DNA of 6,231 nucleotides from Jatrophihabitans sp. (GTDB taxonomy: Bacteria; Actinomycetota; Actinomycetes; Mycobacteriales; Jatrophihabitantaceae): positions 1 to 6,231 of the forward strand of contig JAOPVG010000048.1 of the NCBI GenBank assembly GCA_025966255.1. Reading direction: 5' to 3'. The translations under genes and the position numbers were made by a program. The notes beneath the pieces were generated by a model. It did no database searches. It was not told the DNA's origin and saw nothing but the letters and a program-made list of their open reading frames with translations. Below are positions 1 through 6,231 of this stretch, in pieces. Numbering within the stretch: the first letter of the stretch is position 1; each line of letters begins with the position of its first letter.

Positions 1-25
1 TAATTTCTTGATCGCTCCAGCACGG

Positions 26-994
26 TCAGTTCGTCGCGTTGTGGAATTCCCAGGCATCCTCGACCATTGCCCGCAGGCTAAGTGTGGGACGCCAGCCGAG
101 CAGGTCGGCCGCGCGGTCGTTCGATGCGATGAGGACCGGTGGATCACCCGGACGTCGCGGCGCTTCGGCCACCGGGACATCACTCCCAGTGACGGCGCGG
201 ACGGTCCGTAACACCTCGCGAACAGAGTTGCCCGACCCGCTGCCGAGGTTGACGATCTGATGGATACCCGGCGCGGCGACACCGAGCGACTGCACGTGAG
301 CGTGGGCCAGGTCGACAACGTGGATGTAGTCACGGACGCAGGTGCCGTCCGGCGTCGGGTAGTCCGTGCCGAACAGCGGGAGCGCCTCGCCCGTCCCGGA
401 GGCCGCGCGTAACGCGTTGGGGATCAGGTGCGTCTCGGTGGTATGCCGCTCGCCGTAGTACCGGCCCTCCGATGTTCGCAACGCGCCGGCGACGTTGAAG
501 TAGCGCAAGCTGATCGCCCCCAGCCCGTATGCGCGCGCGTAGTCGGCCAGCGCCAGGTCGACCGCGAGCTTGGACGAACCGTAGGCGCTGGTCGGCGCGG
601 TCGGCGCGTCCTCCCGAATCGGCTGCTCCTTCGACTGCCCGTAGGTCGCCGCGGAAGAGGAGAACACGATCCGGTCGATTCCGTGCGCCCGCAGCGAGTC
701 CAGTAGCGCGACCGTGCCCACTACGTTGGTGCGCCAGTACCGGGCTGGTTCGGCAACCGACTCACCGACCAAGGATTTCGCGGCGAAGTGGATCACGGCC
801 TCCACGCCCCAGTCGCCGAGAACGGGATCCAGCGCGGCGACGTCGAGCTGGTGGAACTCCGCGCCGGGCGGGACGGCGTCGGCATGCCCGGTGGACAGGT
901 CGTCCACCACGACAACTTGGTGTCCCTCGCTGAGCAACTGGGCCGTGACAACGCTGCCTATGTAACCCGCTCCGCCGGTCACCAGCACCCGCAT
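26..994 (-). CDS. galE: UDP-glucose 4-epimerase
   Basis: Cytoplasmic NAD-dependent enzyme that interconverts UDP-glucose and UDP-galactose (Leloir pathway; precursor supply for cell-wall and exopolysaccharide sugars). The 322-residue protein has the usual length for the family and is complete. The N-terminal Rossmann nucleotide-binding motif TGGAGYIGS is at residues 6-14, with the acidic pair DD at 31-32 ending the second strand. The short-chain dehydrogenase catalytic set is present: FSSSAATYG with Ser114, and YGSSK with Tyr138 and Lys142. The RYFNVAGA and [10 protein letters not shown] blocks and the C-terminal RRPGDPP segment are typical of GalE rather than of a generic epimerase. The ATG is preceded by a purine-rich ribosome site (GGAAGAGGA) with a six-base spacer, which fixes the start. 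It diverges from ppc. Only 25 bases lie downstream, so a following gene cannot be judged. A related sugar-nucleotide epimerase of another specificity is the main alternative, but the motifs favour GalE. Confidence 0.95.
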   Translation of the reverse strand: MRVLVTGGAGYIGSVVTAQLLSEGHQVVVVDDLSTGHADAVPPGAEFHQLDVAALDPVLGDWGVEAVIHFAAKSLVGESVAEPARYWRTNVVGTVALLDSLRAHGIDRIVFSSSAATYGQSKEQPIREDAPTAPTSAYGSSKLAVDLALADYARAYGLGAISLRYFNVAGALRTSEGRYYGERHTTETHLIPNALRAASGTGEALPLFGTDYPTPDGTCVRDYIHVVDLAHAHVQSLGVAAPGIHQIVNLGSGSGNSVREVLRTVRAVTGSDVPVAEAPRRPGDPPVLIASNDRAADLLGWRPTLSLRAMVEDAWEFHNATN

Positions 995-1018
995 CGGCCG
1001 TCCTCTTCCGTGTCGGCG

Positions 1019-1047
1019 ATTGTCGTTCCGACGCTACCCGGGACAAT
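1019..1047. promoter_or_regulatory. Candidate symmetric divergent promoter/operator between galE and ppc
   Basis: The sequence shows a perfect 6-base inverted repeat, ATTGTC at 1019-1024 and GACAAT at 1042-1047. Read on the plus strand, TTGTCG (1020-1025) and GACAAT (1042-1047) are spaced by 16 bases, like a -35/-10 pair for ppc. Read on the minus strand, TTGTCC (1046-1041) and GACAAT (1024-1019) are again 16 bases apart and would serve galE. The implied galE transcript would start near 1012, giving a leader of about 18 bases that contains its ribosome site. The ppc transcript would start near 1054. A smaller dyad, GTCGttcCGAC, lies inside at 1022-1032. The repeat is seen directly; the promoter reading is inference, and the dyad could instead be a regulator site. 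Confidence 0.35.
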
Positions 1048-1084
1048 GGACTGCGTGCACAGCAGCGTAGAGCCCCAGCTGGAG

Positions 1085-3856
1085 ATGCCGGACGACCCCG
1101 CAGACGGCGCCGGAGACGCCGAACTGCGGGCCGACGTGCGTCGGGTCGGTGCCCTGCTTGGGGAATCGCTCGTCCGCCAACAAGGGCAGGATGCACTCGA
1201 TCTCGTCGAACAGGTGCGGGCTCTCACGAAGCAGAGCAAGACCGGTGAGGGTGCCGCGCGGGACGTGGTGCGGGGGTTGCTCGCCGAACAGCCGATCGAG
1301 ACGGCGGCCGTGCTCGTCCGCGCGTTCTCGGCGTACTTCCATCTGGCCAACGTCGCCGAGCAGGTGCACCGGGTGCGCAGCCTGCGGGCCCGGCCCGCCG
1401 ACGAGGGCTGGTTGTCCCGCGCGGTCGGCGACGTCGCCGAGGCGAAGGGAGCAGCCGGCCTGGCCCAGGCGCTGGAGGCGCTCGCCGTACGACCCGTGTT
1501 CACCGCCCACCCCACCGAGGCGAGCCGCCGGTCGATCCTGACCAAGCTGCGGCGGGTGGCTGACATCCTGGCCGCGCCCACGCCACCGGGCAGCACGGGC
1601 CGCGCCCGCCAGGACCGCGACCTCGCCGAGATGGTCGACCTGGTCTGGCAGACCGACGAACTCCGCCAGCAGCGGCCGACCCCGCTCGACGAGGCCCGCA
1701 ACGTCGTCTACTACCTGCAGGACCTCGCCGACGAGACGCTGCCAGAGCTCGCGACCGACCTGGCCGAGGAGGCCGCGCAGCACGGCGTGCGGCTGTCGGC
1801 CAACGCGCATCCGCTGACCTTCGGCACGTGGATCGGCGGCGACCGCGACGGCAACCCGAACGTGACCGCAGCGGTTACGCGCGACGTCCTACGCATGCAA
1901 CATCACGTTGCGGCGCGGTCGGTCGACCGCGCCGTGGACTCACTGATCGCCGAGCTGTCGTCCTCGACCGCTGTGGTGCCGGCTTCGCCCGAACTCGCCG
2001 CGTCCATCGAGGCCGATCTCGCCGTCCTCGACATCGATCCGCGGTTGATCACGCTCAACGCCACCGAGCCGTACCGGCTCAAGCTCACCTGCATCAAGGC
2101 CAAGATCGCGAACACCCGCCGCCGCGTGGACGACGGCCTGCCGCATCGCCCGGGCTTCGACTTCCGCGGCACCGCCCAGCTGCTGGCCGAGCTCACGCTG
2201 CTCGGCGACTCGCTGCGCAGCAACGCCGGCGGGCTGATCGCCGACGGCCTGCTGGCCCGGGTCGAGCGCACGGTCGCCGTCTTCGGTCTGCATCTGGCGA
2301 CGATGGACGTCCGTGAGCACGCCGACGCGCATCACCACGCTGTGGGTCAGCTCGTCGACCGGCTCGTCGAGGAGATGTGGCTGTACGCCGACGTGCCGCG
2401 CGACTACCGGCTGCGGCTGCTGTCCCGGGAGCTGAAGTCGCGACGCCCGCTGGCCGGATCGCCGCCGCCGCTCGACGAAGAGGGCGCGAAGACGTTCGCA
2501 GTGTTCACCGCGATCCGCGACGCACTCGACACGTACGGGCCCGAGGTTGTGGAGAGCTACATCGTGTCCATGACGCGCGGCGCCGACGACGTGCTCGCCG
2601 CGGTGCTGTTGGCGCGGGAAGCCGGTCTGGTCGATGTCCACGGCGCCGGGCCGGACGGCGCTCGGGACCGGTTCGCGCGCATCGGCTTCGTGCCGCTGCT
2701 CGAGACGGTGGACGAGCTGCGCAAGGCGGGCGAGGTGCTCGACGATCTGCTTGCCGACCCCACCTACCGCCTGATCGTCGCGCTGCGCGGCGACGTCCAA
2801 GAGGTCATGCTCGGCTACTCCGACTCGAACAAGCAGGCTGGTATCGCGACGTCGCAGTGGGAGATCCACCGCGCTCAGCGCACACTGCGCGACGTCGCCG
2901 CCCGGCACGGGGTTCGGCTGCGGCTGTTCCACGGCCGCGGCGGCACGGTGGGCCGCGGCGGTGGCCCGACGTACGACTCGATCCTCGCCCAGCCGTTCGG
3001 CGTGCTCGACGGCGAGATCAAGTTCACCGAGCAGGGCGAGGTCATCTCCGACAAGTACGCGCTGCCCGAGCTTGCCCGCGAGAATCTGCAACTCACCGTC
3101 GCCGCCACGTTGCGCGCATCGGCCCTGCACCGCACGCCGCGGCAGTCCGGTGCGCAGCTGGATCGGTGGGACCGCTGCATGGACGTCATCAGCGACGCTG
3201 CGTACGCCGCGTACCGCGCCTTCGTCGACGATCCGGATCTGCCTGACTACTTCCTCGCGTCGACGCCGGTCGAGCAGCTCGGTCTGCTCAACATCGGTTC
3301 CCGGCCGGCGCGGCGCCCGTCGAGCGGCGGTGGCATCGAGGGGCTGCGCGCGATCCCGTGGGTGTTCGGCTGGACGCAATCGCGCCAGATCGTCCCGGGT
3401 TGGTTCGGCGTCGGGACGGGCCTCGCGGCCGCGCGCGCCGAGGGGCTCGGCGACGTGCTGTCCGAGATGCACGAGCAATGGCACTTCTTCCGCACGTTCA
3501 TCTCGAATGTGGAGATGACGCTCGCCAAGACCGACCTGGACATCGCGGCGCACTACGTCGGCACGCTCGTGCCGGAGCCGCTGCGGCACATGTTCGACGT
3601 CGTGCGCGAGGAGCACGAACGCACGCTCAGCGGGCTCCTGCACGTGACCGGGGAGAAGGAGTTGCTCGACGACTCCCCCGTGCTCCAGCGCACCTTCGGG
3701 GTGCGCGATGCCTACCTCGACCCGATCTCCTACCTGCAGGTGGACCTGCTCGCGCGGGTGCGGGCGGCCGAGCAGTCCGACGTGTCACCCGAGCTGCGCC
3801 GCGCGCTGCTGCTCACGATCAACGGAGTGGCCGCCGGCTTGCGCAACACCGGTTGA
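1085..3856 (+). CDS. ppc: Phosphoenolpyruvate carboxylase
   Basis: Cytoplasmic anaplerotic enzyme: PEP plus bicarbonate gives oxaloacetate and phosphate, refilling the TCA cycle. From this start it has 923 residues, within the usual bacterial range. Seen along the protein: [11 protein letters not shown] with catalytic His142; [15 protein letters not shown]; the second family signature [13 protein letters not shown] at 574-586, with Gln584 where Asp or Phe is usual; the glycine loop [14 protein letters not shown] at 615-628 (Arg618, Arg624); [10 protein letters not shown] and [14 protein letters not shown]; and the C-terminal RNTG, whose Asn921 matches the residue that binds the allosteric inhibitor aspartate in the E. 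coli enzyme. The frame stays open upstream to 788, but that would run antiparallel through galE. In-frame starts at ATG 1046, GTG 1055 and ATG 1085 are possible. I chose 1085 because the conserved family N-terminus ([14 protein letters not shown]) begins soon after it, and because 1046 overlaps the proposed -10 element. None has an ideal ribosome site; GTG 1055 could be used leaderless. Confidence 0.95.
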   Translation: MPDDPADGAGDAELRADVRRVGALLGESLVRQQGQDALDLVEQVRALTKQSKTGEGAARDVVRGLLAEQPIETAAVLVRAFSAYFHLANVAEQVHRVRSLRARPADEGWLSRAVGDVAEAKGAAGLAQALEALAVRPVFTAHPTEASRRSILTKLRRVADILAAPTPPGSTGRARQDRDLAEMVDLVWQTDELRQQRPTPLDEARNVVYYLQDLADETLPELATDLAEEAAQHGVRLSANAHPLTFGTWIGGDRDGNPNVTAAVTRDVLRMQHHVAARSVDRAVDSLIAELSSSTAVVPASPELAASIEADLAVLDIDPRLITLNATEPYRLKLTCIKAKIANTRRRVDDGLPHRPGFDFRGTAQLLAELTLLGDSLRSNAGGLIADGLLARVERTVAVFGLHLATMDVREHADAHHHAVGQLVDRLVEEMWLYADVPRDYRLRLLSRELKSRRPLAGSPPPLDEEGAKTFAVFTAIRDALDTYGPEVVESYIVSMTRGADDVLAAVLLAREAGLVDVHGAGPDGARDRFARIGFVPLLETVDELRKAGEVLDDLLADPTYRLIVALRGDVQEVMLGYSDSNKQAGIATSQWEIHRAQRTLRDVAARHGVRLRLFHGRGGTVGRGGGPTYDSILAQPFGVLDGEIKFTEQGEVISDKYALPELARENLQLTVAATLRASALHRTPRQSGAQLDRWDRCMDVISDAAYAAYRAFVDDPDLPDYFLASTPVEQLGLLNIGSRPARRPSSGGGIEGLRAIPWVFGWTQSRQIVPGWFGVGTGLAAARAEGLGDVLSEMHEQWHFFRTFISNVEMTLAKTDLDIAAHYVGTLVPEPLRHMFDVVREEHERTLSGLLHVTGEKELLDDSPVLQRTFGVRDAYLDPISYLQVDLLARVRAAEQSDVSPELRRALLLTINGVAAGLRNTG

Positions 3857-3878
3857 GCGTCGGGCCCATCCCGGCCGA

Positions 3879-3923
3879 GGCTGGACGGTGGCATCCGGGG
3901 GTGCGGCCGGACGGTGGCGTCCG
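3879..3923. repeat. Tandem 19-base repeat with dyad, candidate operator upstream of the alkylation-repair operon
   Basis: Two copies of GGCYGGACGGTGGCRTCCG lie at 3879-3897 and 3905-3923. They match at 17 of 19 positions, both differences being transitions, and start 26 bases apart. The second copy contains a perfect small dyad GGACG-GTGG-CGTCC; the first carries one mismatch (CATCC). They occupy the gap between the ppc stop and the Ada-AlkA gene. If the gene starts at GTG 3968, both copies are in its upstream region; if it starts at GTG 3914, the second copy covers the start codon. Position suggests regulator binding, possibly by the Ada domain itself, but it does not match the E. coli Ada box. 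That role is inference. Confidence 0.5.
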
Positions 3924-3967
3924 AAAACCGCCAGCTGTTGTCGGAGGGCGAGGGCAGACTGGTCATC

Positions 3968-5416
3968 GTGCTCCTCCCCGATGCCGACACGTGCTACCGC
4001 GCGGTGCAGTCCCGCGACCCGCGGTTCGACGGGTGGTTCTTCATTGCCGTCCGCACGACTGGCATCTACTGCCGGCCCTCCTGCCCGGCGATCACCCCGC
4101 ACCGCAAGAACGTGAGCTTCCACCCGAGCGCGGCGGCGGCGCAGAAGGCCGGGTACCGGGCATGCAAGCGCTGCCGACCCGACGCCTCTCCGGGCTCGCC
4201 GGAGTGGAATGTGCGGGGCGATCTCGCCGGCCGGGCGCTGCGGCTGATAACCGACGGTGTCATCGACCGCGCCGGCGTGCCGGGGCTCGCGCGCCGACTC
4301 GGCTACTCCGAACGGCAGATCCACCGCACGCTGGTGGCCGAGGTGGGCGCCGGCCCGATCGCGCTGGCGCGGGCGCAGCGTGCGCAGACAGCTCGGGTGC
4401 TGCTCGAGACCACTGACCTGCCCGTCACCGACGTCGCCTTCGCGGCCGGCTTCGCGAGCGTGCGGCAGTTCAACGACACGATCCGTACCGTCTTCGCGGG
4501 CACTCCGTCCATGCTGCGCGCGGCCCGCCGGACCCCCTCCGCCCCGGATGCCGGTGTGGTGACGCTGCGTCTGCCGTACCGCGAGCCGATGACGCTGTCG
4601 ACAATGCTCGACTTCCTCGGTGCCCATGCCGTGCCCGGCCTCCAGCACTACGAGGGCGGCGTCTTCACCCGCGTCATCCCGGCGCCGGGCGGGCCGGCCC
4701 TTGTGTCGCTCTCGGCCGGTGACGGCGCAGTGCTGTGCCGGGTGCGACTCCACGACACCCGCGATCTCGTCACGGTGGTGTCGCGGGTGCGCCGGTTGCT
4801 CGATCTCGACGCCGATCCGGTCGCGGTCGACACCGTCCTCGGCGCCGACCCCGCCCTGGCGCCGCTGGTGCGCAAGCGCGCCGGCTTGCGGGCACCGGGC
4901 ACGGTCGACGGCTTCGAGACCGCGGTGGGGACCGTCGTCGGCCAACAGATCTCCGTCAGCGGTGCGCGCACCGTCCTCGGCCGGATCGCCGCCGAGCACG
5001 GGCAGCGGGCCTTCGCCGATGAGCCCTGGCTGCTGTTCCCGACGCCGGATGTTCTAGCCGCCGTCGACCCGGCGACCCTGCCGATGCCGCGAGCACGCGG
5101 CCGGTCGGTGCAGGCCATCGCCGCGGCCTTTGCGGGCGGTGCGATCGAGCTCGATCCAAGCTCCGACCGCGACGAGATCCGCGCGGCATTGCTCGCGCTG
5201 CCCGGCGTCGGGCCGTGGACGGCCGACTACCTCTGCATGCGGGCGGTGGCGCATCCGGACGTGCTGCTGGCATCCGATCTCGTCGTCCGTCGCGCTGCTG
5301 CGGATCTCGGCATCGATCTGGCCGACGGGCGCCCCGCGTGGGGGCCGTGGCGCACCTACGCGAACTACCACCTCTGGGCCCACATGTACGCCGACCTCTG
5401 GAGCGTCTCGCCATGA
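3968..5416 (+). CDS. alkA: Ada-AlkA fusion: methyl-sensing regulator and 3-methyladenine DNA glycosylase II
   Basis: Adaptive-response protein combining a sensor/activator with a base-excision enzyme; 482 residues from this start. Residues ~5-75 form the Ada zinc domain, with ligands Cys35, Cys39, Cys66 and Cys69 in CRPSC and CKRC. Cys35 matches Ada Cys38, which takes the methyl group from phosphotriesters and switches on DNA binding. Residues ~82-185 are an AraC-type double helix-turn-helix ([34 protein letters not shown]). Residues ~197-290 resemble the AlkA N-terminal domain. Residues ~300-480 are HhH-GPD, with VVGQQIS (Gln326, Gln327), the hairpin [11 protein letters not shown] at 411-421 and catalytic Asp437. 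The hairpin has Trp rather than Lys, as in monofunctional glycosylases. The frame extends to GTG 3914. I prefer GTG 3968 because relatives begin a few residues before the CYRAVQS block and GAGGG lies 13 bases upstream, though the start is uncertain. It overlaps ogt by four bases. Mycobacterial AlkA has the same architecture. Confidence 0.93.
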   Translation: MLLPDADTCYRAVQSRDPRFDGWFFIAVRTTGIYCRPSCPAITPHRKNVSFHPSAAAAQKAGYRACKRCRPDASPGSPEWNVRGDLAGRALRLITDGVIDRAGVPGLARRLGYSERQIHRTLVAEVGAGPIALARAQRAQTARVLLETTDLPVTDVAFAAGFASVRQFNDTIRTVFAGTPSMLRAARRTPSAPDAGVVTLRLPYREPMTLSTMLDFLGAHAVPGLQHYEGGVFTRVIPAPGGPALVSLSAGDGAVLCRVRLHDTRDLVTVVSRVRRLLDLDADPVAVDTVLGADPALAPLVRKRAGLRAPGTVDGFETAVGTVVGQQISVSGARTVLGRIAAEHGQRAFADEPWLLFPTPDVLAAVDPATLPMPRARGRSVQAIAAAFAGGAIELDPSSDRDEIRAALLALPGVGPWTADYLCMRAVAHPDVLLASDLVVRRAAADLGIDLADGRPAWGPWRTYANYHLWAHMYADLWSVSP

Positions 5417-5943
5417 TCAGTTGGACCACGATCGACTCGCCGCTCGGCGAACTCCTGCTGGCTCGCGACGACGAGGGGATCATTGCGCTGTACATGTCGA
5501 CAGGCCGGCACCCAGCGGATCCCGAGTCCGGTTGGGAGCGCAACGACGATGCTTTCGACGACGTCCGCACCCAGCTCGGCGAGTACTTCGCCGGCGAGCG
5601 CGTCGAGTTCGATCTGCCGCTGCACCCGATCGGCACTGCGTTCCAGCGTCGCGTGTGGGACGTGCTGCTGACCATTCCGTGCGGCGAGACGACGAGCTAC
5701 GGGGCAATCGCGCTGGCGCTCGGCGTGCCGGGGGCGGCGCGGGCCGTTGGCCTGGCCAACGGACAGAACCCGATCTCGATCATCGTTCCGTGCCACCGCG
5801 TCATCGGCGCCAACGGCTCGCTCACCGGCTACGGCGGCGGCCTCCATCGCAAACAATGGCTGCTAGCCCACGAGCGCGCCCATATCTCACAGTCTGATGA
5901 CTCGCCTGCACCACAAAGCGAACTTGCCTTCGCCATAAAATAA
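5413..5943 (+). CDS. ogt: Methylated-DNA--protein-cysteine S-methyltransferase
   Basis: Single-turnover suicide repair protein that moves alkyl groups from O6-alkylguanine (and O4-alkylthymine) to its own cysteine. The 176-residue protein has the active site [10 protein letters not shown] with acceptor Cys127. The other known functional residues are at the expected spacing: Tyr96 (SYG), arginine finger Arg110 (AARAVG), Asn119 and His128 of the hydrogen-bond network, and Glu154 in LLAHE. The ATG lies in an ATGA overlap with the alkA stop, and TGGAG ends nine bases upstream, so translation is probably coupled. The frame is open further upstream, but only as a shadow of alkA. Odd points: after Glu154 there is a 22-residue tail rich in Ser, Pro and Gln that the core fold does not need. 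From codon 147 (AAA, CAA, CTA, TCA, TCT, CCT, CTT, ATA) codon use departs sharply from the GC-ending codons before it. The 3' end may come from a different genome or from a readthrough after a join. Confidence 0.92.
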   Translation: MISWTTIDSPLGELLLARDDEGIIALYMSTGRHPADPESGWERNDDAFDDVRTQLGEYFAGERVEFDLPLHPIGTAFQRRVWDVLLTIPCGETTSYGAIALALGVPGAARAVGLANGQNPISIIVPCHRVIGANGSLTGYGGGLHRKQWLLAHERAHISQSDDSPAPQSELAFAIK

Positions 5944-5947
5944 GTGC

Positions 5948-5975
5948 TGTCATCTGAGCGAAGCGACTGACCTGC
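5948..5975. repeat. Small GAGCGAAGCGA repeat, copy A
   Basis: The copy starts TGTCATC, has the core TGAGCGAAGCGA, and ends in GACCTGC. The start, the GAGCGAAGCGA core and the end are shared with copy B at 6049-6088, in the same orientation. The copy is shorter than B, mostly because the segments on both sides of the core are reduced. GTCA (5949-5952) and TGAC (5968-5971) form a short inverted repeat around the core. It begins only four bases after the ogt stop. Similar short palindromic intergenic repeats with a GAGCGAAGCGAAG core are scattered through many bacterial genomes, including Acidobacteria, from memory; a REP-like element is the likely class. Confidence 0.55.
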
Positions 5976-5997
5976 ATTCCGCATGCACCACCACTCG

Positions 5998-6034
5998 GGT
6001 GCCCCAGCCTACGCGCAGCGAAGGGTGGGATACC
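5998..6034. repeat. Long imperfect hairpin between ogt and the convergent partial gene
   Basis: Two 17-base arms, 5998-6014 and 6018-6034, flank the three-base loop GCA. By position they make 13 Watson-Crick pairs, one G-T pair and three mismatches (6002/6030, 6007/6025, 6011/6021). It lies between two convergent genes, so it could work as a bidirectional transcript-end structure, but no T tract follows on either strand. It resembles a palindromic intergenic element (GGTGCCCCA... to ...GGGTGGGATACC) that I associate with Acidobacteria genomes; that link is from memory. Confidence 0.6.
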
Positions 6035-6048
6035 ACCAAACCCGACTT

Positions 6049-6088
6049 TGTCATCCCGATCGGAGCGAAGCGAAGTGGAGGGACCTGC
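6049..6088. repeat. Small GAGCGAAGCGA repeat, copy B
   Basis: This is the longer relative of the 28-base copy at 5948-5975, starting 101 bases further on in the same orientation. It begins TGTCATCCCGATCG, continues GAGCGAAGCGAAG, and ends GGGACCTGC. GTC-CC near the start can pair with GGGAC near the end if AT is bulged, giving a weak stem around the core. Both copies are followed by short T-containing segments (CTGCATT, CTGCTATT). The two copies bracket the long hairpin at 5998-6034, so the whole could be one composite element. It is a REP-like intergenic repeat; no transposase gene is visible in the window. Confidence 0.6.
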
Positions 6089-6114
6089 TATTTGTCTGCG
6101 GCGGCAGCCAAACC

Positions 6115-6231
6115 TCACCGGCTGATCCGAAGCGCAAACGGCGCCACCCGCGGATCCGTCGTCGTACTCGTAATTCTCCCAAACGCCGGGGAACCAAAGC
6201 TCCCGTTCGGCTGCGAGAACGCTGGCGTATT
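6115..6231 (-). CDS. C-terminal end of a probable TonB-dependent receptor (partial)
   Basis: Only the last 38 codons and the TGA stop are inside the window; the gene continues past the right edge. The visible peptide contains NTPAFSQPNGSFGSPAFGRI, then STTTDPRVAPFALRISR. The pattern NTP.F..PNG.FG..AFG.ITST..DPR...FALR is what I recall at the C-terminus of large Oar-like receptors with an N-terminal carboxypeptidase-regulatory domain, very common in Acidobacteria. These are outer-membrane beta-barrels for substrate uptake. The alternating pattern at the end fits a last beta strand, but the final residue is Arg, whereas barrel proteins usually end in Phe or another aromatic. An outer-membrane receptor would be out of place in an actinobacterium. 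The short length limits certainty. Confidence 0.5.
   Translation of the reverse strand, partial: NTPAFSQPNGSFGSPAFGRITSTTTDPRVAPFALRISR

Larger units (their letters stand above)
5849..6231. other. Compositionally distinct right end (foreign DNA or assembly join)
   Basis: A hand count gives about 59% GC for 5881-6231 (48% in 5881-5940), against 82% in a 60-base sample of ogt at 5701-5760. The change begins inside ogt, just after the run of glycine codons at GYGGG. The region contains the ogt tail, two related small repeats, a long hairpin, and the end of a gene that looks acidobacterial. The four genes to the left look actinobacterial. The composition change is seen directly. The boundary is approximate, since the conserved ogt active-site DNA would hide an earlier junction, anywhere from about 5790. 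Confidence 0.55.

Noticed and set aside
1..25. GGAG on the minus strand after galE as the ribosome site of a following gene
   Set aside because: No start codon at suitable spacing is visible before the window edge.
788..1084. N-terminal extension of ppc upstream to the ATG at 788
   Set aside because: It would run antiparallel through the 5' end of galE, which has a strong ribosome site, and the extra ~99 residues have no family counterpart.
1940..3643. Long open frame antisense to ppc (567 codons)
   Set aside because: It is an expected shadow of a GC-rich gene: low complexity, rich in Arg, Gln and His, no recognisable domain, and the sense strand encodes all PEP carboxylase motifs.
3871..3884. 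Hairpin CCGGCC/GGCTGG as a ppc terminator
   Set aside because: Only about five usable pairs, with a small loop and no T tract; it overlaps the tandem repeat.
3938..3966. TTGTCG followed by GGTCAT as an alkA promoter
   Set aside because: The second hexamer does not resemble a -10 element, and the transcript would start after the preferred start codon.
3358..4416. Open frame across the end of ppc and the start of alkA in another frame (352 codons)
   Set aside because: Arg/Ala/Gly-rich shadow sequence with no motifs; both overlapped genes are clearly real.
3785..4999. 404-codon antisense frame over alkA
   Set aside because: Compositional shadow without any domain; the sense frame has the complete Ada, AraC and AlkA motifs.
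5948..6088. CRISPR array
   Set aside because: Only two copies, unequal in length, with a single structured spacer; they fit REP-like repeats instead.
5822..6118. 98-codon minus-strand frame over the repeat region
   Set aside because: It runs through the hairpin, both repeats and the ogt end, is in a different frame from the receptor end, and shows no protein features.

Overview
The first ~5.85 kb reads as chromosomal DNA of a high-GC bacterium, most likely an actinobacterium. Codons end almost always in G or C, and the proteins resemble actinobacterial versions from memory. The PEP carboxylase has the SQWEIHRAQ and [14 protein letters not shown] blocks of streptomycete-type enzymes. The Ada-AlkA fusion followed directly by ogt matches the arrangement I recall for mycobacterial alkA-ogt. 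No database search was possible, so the taxonomy is inference.

Layout: galE (UDP-glucose 4-epimerase) lies on the minus strand at the left. It diverges from ppc (phosphoenolpyruvate carboxylase, plus strand) across a ~90-base gap. That gap holds an inverted repeat whose halves could serve as -35 for one gene and -10 for the other. About 110 bases after ppc comes a two-gene plus-strand operon for alkylation repair. Its first gene is an Ada-type methyl-sensing domain fused to an AraC-type helix-turn-helix and an AlkA 3-methyladenine glycosylase. The second is ogt, an O6-alkylguanine methyltransferase, translationally coupled through an ATGA overlap. A 19-base tandem repeat containing a small dyad sits just before the operon and is a candidate operator.

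The last ~380 bases look different. From about codon 147 of ogt the GC content and codon use drop (about 59% GC by hand count for 5881-6231, against 82% in a 60-base sample at 5701-5760). The ogt reading frame ends in a 22-residue non-core tail. Then come two copies of a small GAGCGAAGCGA repeat around a long imperfect hairpin. The window ends with the last 38 codons of a minus-strand gene that resembles the C-terminus of acidobacterial Oar-like TonB-dependent receptors. The repeats also resemble intergenic palindromes I associate with Acidobacteria. The right end is therefore either transferred DNA or, quite plausibly, a metagenome assembly chimera joined within the conserved ogt active-site region.

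Functionally, galE (sugar nucleotides) and ppc (oxaloacetate replenishment) are housekeeping genes without an evident link. The Ada-AlkA/Ogt pair is a compact adaptive-response cassette: one protein senses methylation and excises alkylated bases, the other directly reverses O6-alkylguanine. I see no clear new multi-gene system. The points worth a second look are the possible chimeric or foreign right end, the repeat cluster there, and the two candidate regulatory sites.
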